A stretch of DNA of 64,000 nucleotides, taken from NCBI GenBank assembly GCA_049999805.1, contig JBNGIO010006161.1:1-64000 (forward strand). The letters are read 5' to 3'. Position 1 is the first letter of the stretch, and each line of letters starts with the position of its first letter. The DNA is from Folioceros fuciformis. Taxonomy: Eukaryota; Anthocerotophyta; Anthocerotopsida; Anthocerotales. Both the position numbers and the translations under genes were made by a program. Shown piece after piece: positions 42,930-52,894 of the stretch. The notes under the pieces were generated by a model. The model had not been told where the DNA came from and ran no database searches. It saw only the letters and a list, made by a program, of their open reading frames with translations.

Positions 42930-45900
42930 ATGGGATGCGTTTGCAGCCATGAGACGACAACAGACACTGCATCCACGGGTGCTCAGGTCTGCCAAAAACT
43001 GTGCCCTCAAACACAGCTATGATCGTCCAATTCGATCATGATCAGGTGCTTGAAGCCTAGGGTGTGGCTTGCAGAACCCCGGTGTTATCTCGGAGAAGCG
43101 GGCTTGCACGAATGGCTGCTTTCTTCTGCTCTTCGGTGCCTTCTGGGTACAGTACTTTCTCTGTGTTTGGAAATTAGCGAGGCGTTAACTTTGCATGTAT
43201 TGTGTGATCGATGTGCTTCCTCCGCGTCGGCTCTCACACAATGTCATCCATTTTTCAGGTTGGGATGATTGTCTTGGGCGTCACGGCGTTTGCAGAGGGC
43301 AACACGAATAGGTTGGTGTGAAACTAGTTTGTCTGACTGAGAGTTTCTTGGACAAACGGAGCAAGACGTCTTGGCGTTCTGGACGGCCTGACTTGAATCC
43401 CTTGTGCAGGATATTGTACGGGATGGACATGGCTGGCAACATCTGTGGAACCAATGAGTCATTCTACATTGGCTCCAATCCGCCGGACTTCACTCGCAGA
43501 AGGAACATTTATTGGTGGCATCTTCCATCCTTTTGGAATGCATTCGTTTCTTCCGCACTGCTGAATTTTGAGGCTAGGTATGTTGAACGCGTTCATGTAC
43601 CGTGCGTGTTCTTAGGTTGGATCCAACGGAGTTTGTGACCAGCGATGATCTGACCGTCATGAAGACTGTCTGCCTCAGTTCGTGCCCCACTGATGTAGGC
43701 TACGGCTCTGCACCTTCGATGCCTTGTACGCGTTTCTCTTCCTTTAAATAAGTGAAGGCTTCCCCAATCTTTTGCTGTAATAGCCCTCAATGTGAACATG
43801 CATTGCTCCTAGTGGGAATTTGCATTGGGCCAATTTTCTCTACTACGTGTCAGAATGAACAACTTTTGTTTTTTCAGACTGCTTCATGAGTGCAAGGTTT
43901 GGTATGTTGTCCTTTCCCCTTCAGAATCACTACTGTCTCCTAACCATGCCTCTTACGGAGCTCTACATTGTATTGCAGACTAGCTCCTACGTATGTGTGT
44001 ACAACAAGACTTGGGACACTGACTACTATGATTCGCTGTCGGATGACAAAAAATTGACATCCCAAGAAGGTATCAGAACCTGCTCCCCTGGTGCCGCGAC
44101 AGATGAGCTGCTGATGCTACCTGTACAGCTGTTCCACACAATTTGGCAACCGCAAGGCTTTTGTCTGAAGAAAAGTCCGTACATTCTTCACAGGAAAGGG
44201 TCCTTGTTACAGGGTCCTGATGGCAACGTATACGCTTCTCAACAAATGCTTCCCTCGTCCTCCTGATTCTGTTGCAAATGCTTCAGCAAAAGGTGTAGTT
44301 TACCCTGACATGGACAACGAGATAGCTAGGGACCAGATTGTGACTTCTGCACACGTTCAGGTGATGGACACTGGTAAGTGGCAAGCTGATTGGGACGTCT
44401 AAAGTCCACTACATGATTGACACCTACAAAAGGTCACCGATGGTGTCACCATGAAAATCATTAGGAACGTTTGCATGATTGGAGCAGGCCAACGTGAGAA
44501 TGGCGTCGGAATTGTAGACGGCATGACTGTCATGAACGATGACAGCAATATGACAGTGATATACGAGAGACTCACAAAGCAGTTCAGCAAAGCAAGGTTG
44601 GTCCTTCTATGAGCCTTCACCAACTGATCAGGATGTAGAACAGCAGCACAATCAGGTTAGCAGTGGATGCTGATTGTTATGGATCTTCTCAGACTTGTGG
44701 AATACTTGGCTGACCTGCTGAAAGGTTACATCATCATCTTGGCATGTGGTATGGGAGGAGGTATGGTCCTGTCATTCGTGTGGATTGGGCTGATGCGAAA
44801 TTGTGCGGGGTTCATGACATGGACAACAATCTGTCTGACCAACTTCACAATTTTGAGCTTCACTCTCTTCTGTTACGTAAAAGCAGGTCACCCCCTCGCA
44901 TCCTTTGCAGGGTGTTGCTGATAGGCGACCCTTTCAAGTCAGAATGGTTCTTCAGTAGACCTGTTTCCCTGGACTTGATGCAGGCAAGTTAGCCGGATCA
45001 GCCCTAGGAGAAAGGTTGGAAAGAGAAACAGGGCCGTTACCTTCAGCATTTGATCCCTCGTCGACAAACAAGAAGGTTTTCGAAATATTGGCCTACGTAA
45101 TGACAGGAGCCACAGTTCTAGGCCTAGTTTTAACAGTGGTGATGCGCAAACGAATAGCTGTGGCCATTGCTTGTATTGAAATTGCCAGCAGTGCCGTTGC
45201 TTCTCTGCCGTGTCTCCTTCTCTTCCCCATCTTCCCCTTCATTCTGTGTGCCATTCTGGTCATCTGGTGGCTTCTGGTCGCAATATATCTCTACACCGAT
45301 GGGCAAGTGGATGTGGAAGCAAATGGTGCATACACTGTCCACTGGGACAACACTCTGAGATACATGGGAATATACCACCTCTTCGGCCTTCTATGGACCT
45401 GGCAGTTCATCAATGGTAAGGAGCCTCTTACTGCCTGCAGATTTGCCACCGTAGCTCAAGAGTATGTGCCTTGTGTTGCATCACCCTCGAACACACGTTT
45501 TGACAGGAATTGGGGATGTCGTCATTGCGGGCGCCGTGTCCTTATTCTACTGGCAGCAAGGGGATCCAACTGGGAAGCCTTTGTGCATTTCTTTGAAAAG
45601 GACCTTCCGGTATCACCTTGGAACCATTGCTCTCGGTTCTATGATAATTGCTGTTCTCCAGTTCGTTAGGCTCATCTTCGAGTATGTGAAGAGGAAGACA
45701 AAGCCCATGACGGATGGTGTGATGATTGCACGCTTCGTTCTTGGCATGATTCGCTGCTTTCTTTGGGTTGTAGAGGCAATGCTCACGTTTGTAAACAGGT
45801 GACAATCTTTATCTCCCTTGGTCTCATCGAGACATGTGGTCTAAACTGAAGACATAACATTCTACTTTTGCTACCAGGAATGCCTACATCGTGGTCGCCA

Positions 45901-46496
45901 TCAAGGGCACAGGCTACTGTGCGTCAGCAGCACATGCCGTGGGACTTATCTTGAAGAATGTGCTGCGAGTTAGCACAATCAACGTGCTGTCAGGAATGAT
46001 AATATTCGTCGGCCAACTCATGGTAGCACTTGCTTGTGGACTTGCTGCCTTTTCTATCTGCGAGTGGAAAACATACTCCGATCCTGCCTCTAGACGATAC
46101 CTCTCGAGCCCTTTGCTCCCTGTCACATGTTCTGCAGTCGTTGGCTATCTCATCTCGCAAATCTTCTTGCAGGTAAGACAAATCAACTGAATCCTGACTC
46201 CCTTGGACCGTTGTATATGTACATCTGATGTAACTTCGCCTCTGCAGGTCTATGATATGGGCATCGACACCATTATGCTCTGCTTCTTTGAGGACTGCAA
46301 CCTCCATGACAATAAGCCTCTCTTTGCCCCAACCATTCTCATCGATGCTCTGGGACTGAAGAGAGACATGAGTGCTGCCGCGACAGAAATGCCGGAAGGT
46401 GTCAGCCTGCCACCTGAGCAGGCACCTCCATCTCGTGCCCGACTTTCTCAAAGATCCTTGAGCAAACCGCTAAACGCCATCCCAAACCCTCCTTGA
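42930..46496 (+). CDS. Choline transporter-like protein (CTL/SLC44 family)
   Basis: A multi-exon membrane protein. Early exons are 42930-42986 (MGCVCSHETTTDTASTGAQ), 43075-43146 (ending CFLLLFGAFW), 43259-43311 (VGMIVLGVTAFAEGNTNR begins), 43410-43578 and from 43615, all joining in phase. A cysteine-rich extracellular loop (NICGTNES, TVCLSSCPTDVGYG) precedes about nine to ten membrane helices, including CLLLFPIFPFILCAILVIWW. The family core is present as NAYIVVAIKGTGYCASAAHA and FFEDCNLHD. The last exon ends PLNAIPNPP at 46496. Plant homologues (AtCTL1/CHER1) affect choline and lipid transport and sieve-pore or plasmodesmal development at the trans-Golgi and plasma membrane. The MGCVC start is a possible lipidation signal. 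Middle exons near 43.9-44.7 kb are less certain. Confidence 0.9.
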
Positions 46497-47041
46497 CGGA
46501 AGAAGAGCCTCCTTAAGGTGCTACAGGAGCAGAATAGATCAGCCTCCTCCCTCTCAGCTGAAATTTTTCCTGTCCCATTTACATGGAAGTCCTCTCTTCC
46601 TGGTTGGAACTGTTCCAGCATGTCTTATGCCGGAAGTACTCCCTCACGTCAGCTCAGACGTGTTGGCAACCGAATAGGCACGAGGTGAAACTCAGTCGAG
46701 GGCTGCCATCAGCTGCACTCGTCAACAAAAAAACACCAGATACAACTGAAAGAATAAAAGCAGAAAAAAAGAGAAACGGTGACGGGAGGTACCATGAACC
46801 AGCGCTGTATGTACAAGTCCAACCCTACAGAGACGATGCTTAGTAAGTTGAAACCATATATAAGCTAAACACAAACTGTGACATGCTCTGAATATGAAAT
46901 ACATCATATCCTTGAACGGACAGCTTACTGCAGCAGAACAGACAATACCTGCTAGCCATATCACATTGTGAATACATGGATTTCAACGGTGCATTGACTG
47001 ATAATCAGATGTCGGAGTGTGGACCCTGTACTTGACGCTGG
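46497..47041. other. Tail-to-tail spacer, CTL and TITAN-like
   Basis: Neither strand shows a recognisable gene; both flanking genes end toward this spacer. Confidence 0.55.
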
Positions 47042-48896
47042 TCACACCGTAATCAACGTCAGTTCCAAAAGCCACGAATCAAGTTGGAAAGAGAGCAGAC
47101 GTGCATCTGTGAAGACTTTAACCTGCCGCTTGCTGACATAGGCTTTCACTTGGATAGGAGTGGAGCCAGAAACAGAAACAGAGGATATCTTTCGCTTTAC
47201 TCCAGCCTTCTCAGCTTCAAATTCTCGCCTTGTGTCCATGCGTGACCCGCTTTGCCAAACACGTCCAAACTTTGGTAACCACGAAGCATCACTTTGTATG
47301 TTGCCGCTCTTTCCTTGTCCAAGTTCATTCTCAAGTTCAGCTCGTCGTCGCTCAGCCCAAGCAGCTCCTACTCGCTTAGGATTTCGCAATTTTGCAAGCT
47401 TCCTTTCCTGACTCCTTGAGAGTACTTTAAGGCCACTCTCATCAGTGCTACAGGCGGAATGATCGGCTACTTTCAACCATGGTGGTGGAGCCCCGGTGTG
47501 CACATTGCCAAGCCCAGGAAGGGCTGGCATAGGTATGGCAGTCAGTTCTGCAAATCAGTACAAAAAAATCAGCCACCTTTCATCACACGCATTGACCGTA
47601 CGTCTTCGATGGAATCAGCACTCGTACTTTGCTGAAATCTCGTTTCAGTTGAAAGAGTTCCTCTCCGTTGCAAATTCTGTTGATCGTCCTGATAGAAGGA
47701 GGCCACCAGATCGAAAAAGCAATCGGAGTTAGAATTTAAATTCACAACCTATGCAAATGTGAGACGGGCCTGCAAATTACTCCTACTCACGTCAACGCCA
47801 GAAGACATGGCAAACTGTAGAGGCCTGTTTGTAGATCCACCTGCTGAATTAGAACTACACATCTGAGGTTTTGTGCCAGAGTCTACGTCACACAACAACC
47901 CAACTGTGAGATGCAAAAAACTCTCCGTGGCTCACTAAGCTGAAGAATATAAAGCAAGAGCTGATCTCTGATGAGACAAACATTTCCTACTCAACAAGGA
48001 ATGGATCAAAGTCCTACCAACGAGATTGTTGATTGAATTCGGTGCTTGCTTATTCAGTAGATGCTCACCCTGATCGGTAATACCCACCGCCGCCACGGGA
48101 ACCTGGCCCCCGGCTTGCTCAGAAAGAGATGGATGCTCCATGAACAGTCCTGAGCTAATTTCCTGAACATTCCCATCCTTAAGTTTGTAAAGGCCAAACA
48201 ACTCCACATGTCTGCAGGCGAGGCATAGAGAGCACAAACAAATTCAACAAGCCTACAAATCTACAAGCCACGGCGGATATTATTCGCCCTCACAACCTGC
48301 CCTGTGGGTGCAGCTGCATCGCAAGCCGCCAGCCACTGTCACACCACAAAGAACCCCAAAGATGAGAGGCTTCACCTAATACTCAGCAAAACAATTCTAA
48401 CACATTCCCCGGGGCCGAGAATAGACAAACCTTCTCATAGTCCGCAACAGCGACACAGTACAAGCGCTGCTGCTCAAACTCTCCCCCGTGCTCCATCCAG
48501 AACGATTTGACCCCGCGCAGATGCTTCCGACTAGCGAGATGCCGGATCACGTTCGCACTGCATCACATCAAAGTCGGGGAGGCCAGAAATTGTAAGCGAG
48601 CCCCAGAGCTCAGATCTCAGATGTTCGCAGACAGGACAGGTATCTTACCAACAAAAGGAGCTGGTTGCTTCGGTAATCTCCTCCTCGCAGAAGTGACACC
48701 AGAATCTGTTCAATGGCCTGTCCTGCTCCCGCAATCTGGTGACATTCTTCATGAAATACAGAACCTCCTGGATCTTGCCGCTGGCATTCAGAAGGAACTG
48801 ATCTCTCCTTTCCGTATGCTTCACTCCATACTTATGACCCTTCCCCTGATCGTGGTTGCGCCCGCACACCCGGCAAAAGGAAAATTGCTTAGGCAT
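47042..48896 (-). CDS. TTL: TITAN-like / CENATAC homologue (minor spliceosome factor)
   Basis: It starts at 48896 with MPKQFSFCRVCGRNHDQGKG, a C2H2-type zinc finger. A second CxxC pair follows (WCHFCEEEI), then HLASRKHLRGVKSFWMEHGG from the exon at 48431-48557; exon 1 is 48649-48896. A middle exon near 47.95-48.21 kb follows. The large 3' exon carries the signature NVHTGAPPPWLK, then NPKRVGAAWAERRRAELENE and WLPKFGRVWQSGSR, and ends at 47042. Human CENATAC (CCDC84) supports U12-intron splicing, and Arabidopsis TTL loss is embryo-lethal. The exon junction near 48.2-48.4 kb could not be phased with certainty. The 5' half and 5' flank were copied to 51.9-52.5 kb. Confidence 0.88.
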
Positions 48897-49349
48897 CCTT
48901 CCCTTACGAATTTATTTCCACGTCTTCCCGGTCGCCTGCCAATATGTGCCTTCTCAGCAAAACTATACCAGTGTTTCTGGCCGTCTGGTACCCTGTAACA
49001 CGATCGGTCGTTGGACCTGCCTTTCAGGTCTGGTGCTTGACCACCGCATGTGGTGACCTTTTCATGTCAGCTGAGGCTCTCCGCGGGGCAGCGTCATGCT
49101 TGATATATTTCCGTTTAGACGCATTGCCTGCCACTTAGGTTGTGAGGTCTGTGCCGCACGAGGTGGGTCGGCCTTGCAGATGGCAGAGGCGTCTTGCATC
49201 CGAAAACGGGTGGCGGGAACCAAGACGGGACGGGACGGGACGGGGCGATGCGGCGGGGGTCCTGGCGAAAAATCTTCGCCGCCTCTTCCACAAAAGGTCT
49301 ACGTATGGCTTGAAAAGTACTTGTTGCTCGTTCACAAAATACAGACTAG

Positions 49350-49820
49350 CTCTTTGCAAAGCTATGGGATATGGATTGTCGAAATTGTTGTTGTTCTAAA
49401 GATTATATTACTCAATATTCTTTGCAAAGTAATGCATATGGGTTGTCGAAATTGCTGTTGCTCTAATAAAGACTATATTGCTCACTACTCTTTGCAAAGT
49501 AATGGATATGGATTGTCGAAAGAAGCTACATCGAGAAAAGAGGAACAACCCCATTTGTCGAAATTGTCCTTGTTCTAAGGACTATAATACTCAATACTCT
49601 TTGCAAAGTAATAGATATGAGTTGTTGAAATTGTTGTTGTTCTAAAGACTATATTGCTCAATACTCTTTGCAAAGTAATGGATATAAATTGTCGAAAGAA
49701 GCTTCAATTGGATATGGATTGTCGAAAGAAACCTCAATTGGATATGGATTGTCGAAAGAAGCCACATTGAAGAAAGAGGAACAACCCCACCTCAATGAGG
49801 AACAACCCCATTTCTAGGAC
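49350..49820. repeat. Degenerate tandem repeat, unit about 70-110 bp
   Basis: Blocks TACTCTTTGCAAAGTAATGG, ATATGGATTGTCGAAA and TTGTTGTTGTTCTAAAGACT alternate at least five times with variations. Part of the array (about 49690-49770) reduces to a 30-bp unit ending TTGTCGAAAGAAGC. Non-coding. Confidence 0.8.
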
Positions 49821-50289
49821 TATGATACACATTTGCGCACTTCTTCATGAACCACCTTTGCACGCTTCTTCATGAACCGACCATCGATGTAAACTCTTAA
49901 TGTACTCTAGCTTGTCTTTCATGTGTCATGCCACCAACGTTCAATGTCTTTGCCAAGAGTAAAGATAGAAAGCTTCAGTATTAGAGCTCTGCAACCTCTA
50001 GTATGGAAGTTAGTTGCTCATACAAGGAATAATAGTTTTCTTCTACACTTGCCCACAATTTGTTCTGCATGTGGACACTAACAACACATTTAATACGTAA
50101 CACTTAAAATTGGTTGCTACTTCAATTCCCCTTTGCTTAGTCACATGTATTACATTATTTGGCTAAGCTCAAAGACAATAATAACCTTATGGGCTTCAGT
50201 TGACTTATTATTTATATGTTATGAAACATGCAACAAACATCAATCTCCTTTGTAAAATGCTAGACATTGTCTCTCTACATTTTTTGTTT

Positions 50290-50400
50290 TGAAATTTGCC
50301 TCATTTTTTAAAGTTCTAAATGCACCTTCCACAACCATTCTAATGGAAGAATGCTTGAAGTTAAATGAATCCAATTCAAGTAAAAGTTCAAAACCACAAT
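50290..50400 (-). mobile_element. PIF/Harbinger (HARBI1-like) transposase relic
   Basis: On the minus strand a continuous stretch reads CGFELLLELDS, then FNFKHSSIRMVVEGAFRTLK. This fits the HARBI1 family block FNxRHSSLRxVVERxFGxLK around the third acidic residue of the DDE triad. Stops soon follow downstream, and no ends or target-site duplication are visible, so it is a fragment in the AT-rich tract. Confidence 0.65.
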
Positions 50401-50760
50401 CAAGGTGCTACAAACGCCTTAGCAAACATGATTTTTCGGACATCATCAACCACTACGGATACAGTTTCAGCAGCCCCGGTGGTTTATAGTTCATACATGC
50501 TCGGGTGGTAAGTAGGCCATACCTTGTACTTGAATACGACATCTTGGAGGCAACTGGCTTTTGCCCATTGCAAGTTATTCACCTTGTCACAAGGTAGATG
50601 AAACTTCCCTCTCAATTTTCTTTCTCTATCATGTCTTCAAACGTTGTGGTCTCGAGTGCAATCCGGATGTGACATATGAGATATGTAAAATGCAAGAAAA
50701 CATGAAAACAAATATGTGAACCTTCTTTCATCCTCTATATTAATGTGCTTGTATAATATC

Positions 50761-50860
50761 NNNNNNNNNNNNNNNNNNNNNNNNNNNNNNNNNNNNNNNN
50801 NNNNNNNNNNNNNNNNNNNNNNNNNNNNNNNNNNNNNNNNNNNNNNNNNNNNNNNNNNNN
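50761..50860. other. Assembly gap (100 N)
   Basis: One hundred N bases in AT-rich sequence, 36 bp from the tRNA gene on its 3' side. Confidence 0.98.
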
Positions 50861-50896
50861 TGAATAGTGTAAAATTTGTGGCTAATGCGGTTATGA

Positions 50897-50977
50897 TGTT
50901 GACAGTGGGATTCGAACCCACGCCCTTTCGGACCACAACCTTAATCTGGCGCCTTAGACCAACTCGGCCATATCAAC
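50897..50977 (-). tRNA. tRNA-Leu (anticodon AAG)
   Basis: 81 nt on the minus strand. The acceptor stem is GTTGATA/TGTCAAC (one T-G pair), discriminator A. D arm is GGCCGAGTTGGTCTAAGGC, T arm GTGGG-TTCGAAT-CCCAC, with the long variable arm TCCGAAAGGGC of class II tRNAs. The anticodon loop TTAAGGT places AAG at plus-strand 50940-50942. The anticodon stem CCAGA/TGTGG has one G-G mismatch where land-plant nuclear tRNA-Leu(AAG) normally pairs G-C, so activity may be reduced. No intron, and no encoded CCA. Confidence 0.88.
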
Positions 50978-51224
50978 TAATTGTCAAAGATTCCTGACTA
51001 TTTAAATGTTTTATAATTGTATCAACACCCGGAACGTCGCTCAGCTTGTGGGGATCAAGCATCTGATGCCACCTTGAAGCATGTAGCAGTGGCGGACAGC
51101 ATTGGTCTCTGGTGGCATTGCAGCTGTTTGCTCACTTGTTGCGTTGCCTTAGGCGCATCAAGCCGTTCTATGTCCCTCTGTGGGCTTTCATGCACCTGCT
51201 GCTGCGGCTTGGGCTAGCTACTCT

Positions 51225-51324
51225 NNNNNNNNNNNNNNNNNNNNNNNNNNNNNNNNNNNNNNNNNNNNNNNNNNNNNNNNNNNNNNNNNNNNNNNNNNNN
51301 NNNNNNNNNNNNNNNNNNNNNNNN
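51225..51324. other. Assembly gap (100 N) at edge of duplication
   Basis: One hundred N bases. The gap falls beside sequence paralogous to that bordering the 400-N gap at 31247-31646, so both gaps may share one hard-to-assemble element. Confidence 0.97.
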
Positions 51325-52520
51325 TTAGAGGTGCGGGTTCATCTGCTCCGTGATGTGGATTGGTGGCAGGCTGGGAGTACTGTACCCATCTCTTGCTGTC
51401 CTGCTTGCCCATGTAGGTGGAAACAAGACGGGCTTGTGCCTCCAAGTTGAAGCATCCCAGGATAAAGGCCTACTCGTTAGTAATCCAGTGTTCGTAGTCC
51501 GTGCCTAGCCATCTTTATTGTTTCCTGTGAGTGCACCGATGTGTTGGCTGATCGCTCCTCTTGTGTCACCAGCACCTCCAGAAGCTTCCTTGATTGGCAT
51601 ACGGTGAGGCTTCTTACTGTAGAGCATGTAGGTGTACTCTAGAGGAATGGGGGCATGGATCGGCGCAGGTTGGGATAGGCTGCCACGAAGCGCCGGGTAC
51701 GGTTCTTCTCACTCTGAATAGATGGCCACCCAGAAGTCCGCATCCTTGTTCCGCCGCACGTTGTCGTAAACCCAGGCAGCTCAACAGCATCCCCGCCCAT
51801 GCCGCCCTTGATCCAGTACGTGAACAATCTGCAAGGACCGAGTACAAAGATGCAGGTCACACTGGGGTGGCACATTCCAACAGCATCGACCGTTGGCAGA
51901 AAGCACGGCAATCTGTTCGTAGACCCGTGCATCTGCGGGATGAGAAGTATACATCTGAGGTTTTGTGCTGGAGGCTGTGTTACACAACAATCCAACTGTG
52001 AGATGAACAGAAATTTTGTAGCTCATCAATCAGAATCCGTTCAATGGCTCGTCTTGTTCCCGCAGCCTAGTGACCACCGTCATGAAATCCAGAATGTCCT
52101 GGATCTTACCGCGGGCATTCAGAAGGAACTGATCTCTCCTCTCCTTGTGCTTCAAGCCATACTTACAACCCTTCCCCGGTCGCCTGTCAGTATGATCCCC
52201 ATCAATAGAACTATATCAGTGTTTCTGGCGGTCTTGTACCTTGAGTAACACGGTCTGTCGTTGTACCTGCTTTCAGGTCTGATACCTGACCATCGCCTGT
52301 GGTGACCTTTCCATGCCAGCCGAGGCTCTTTGTTTGACAGCGTCATGCTTGGTAGCTTTCCATTTAGACACACTGCCTGCTACTTGGGTTGTGAGCTCTG
52401 TGGTCCTCGAGGTGGGGAGGCCTTGGATGACGTCGGAAGCGTCTTTCATCCGAAAACGGGTGGAGGAACGCAAGAAGGGGCGCTACGGAGGAGTTCCTGG
52501 CAAAAATTCTTGGGCTCTCC
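51325..52520. repeat. Chimeric segmental duplication (bL35/SSL plus TTL sequence)
   Basis: The first block (51325-51568) matches 31733-31976 upstream of the bL35 exons. The second (51569-about 51895) matches the decayed SSL gene at 32566-32795, skipping about 590 bp that includes the bL35 exons. The third (about 51908-52010, 52025-52170, 52171-52520) matches 47820-47925, 48693-48850 and 48925-49275 of the TTL gene and its 5' flank, with intervening pieces missing. All blocks keep the source orientation. On the minus strand the second block still reads SSL pieces (YWIKGGMGGDAVELPGF, EYTYMLYSKKPHRMPIK) with a frameshift and a stop, so it is non-functional as SSL. Confidence 0.82.
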
Positions 52521-52894
52521 TCCAGAAACCAAACACGGCAAGGTTAGATGCGTGGCTATGGTAGAAGACGGTGAATTCAAATGTTCACATGGTTTACAGA
52601 TGCCTCAGAGCGATGAAAAGACTTCAAATTTGGATGTGCTGCAGGAAGGCCCTGTACACCTGGACCTTAGGAGGAAAAATGGGTCTTTGTGGAAGAACAA
52701 AACGTCGCAACCGGCTTGGAATAGCGAGCTGGCCATTCTTGATGCCCAGCCAGATGGCGGGTTGACAGAACTTGAGTCTGCTTCGAGGTCTGTATGGTCC
52801 TTGCAAAGTGATTTCTCGGAAGTCCTGTTTGAAAGCGAGAGATTTTTAAAGTCTTGTTTGTCCAATGAGGTCCTAAAAGAAGCGGGTCCAGAAC

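Larger units (their letters stand above)
48897..50760. other. 5' flank of TTL, then AT-rich tract without genes
   Basis: The segment 48925-49275 recurs at about 52170-52520. From 49350 the sequence becomes AT-rich and repetitive, with a Harbinger-like relic near 50.3 kb. No intact coding region is visible. Confidence 0.6.

Noticed and set aside
50716-50997. Frame containing TVGFEPTPFRTTTLIWRLRP
   Set aside because: This is the translated complement of the tRNA-Leu gene, a common false protein.
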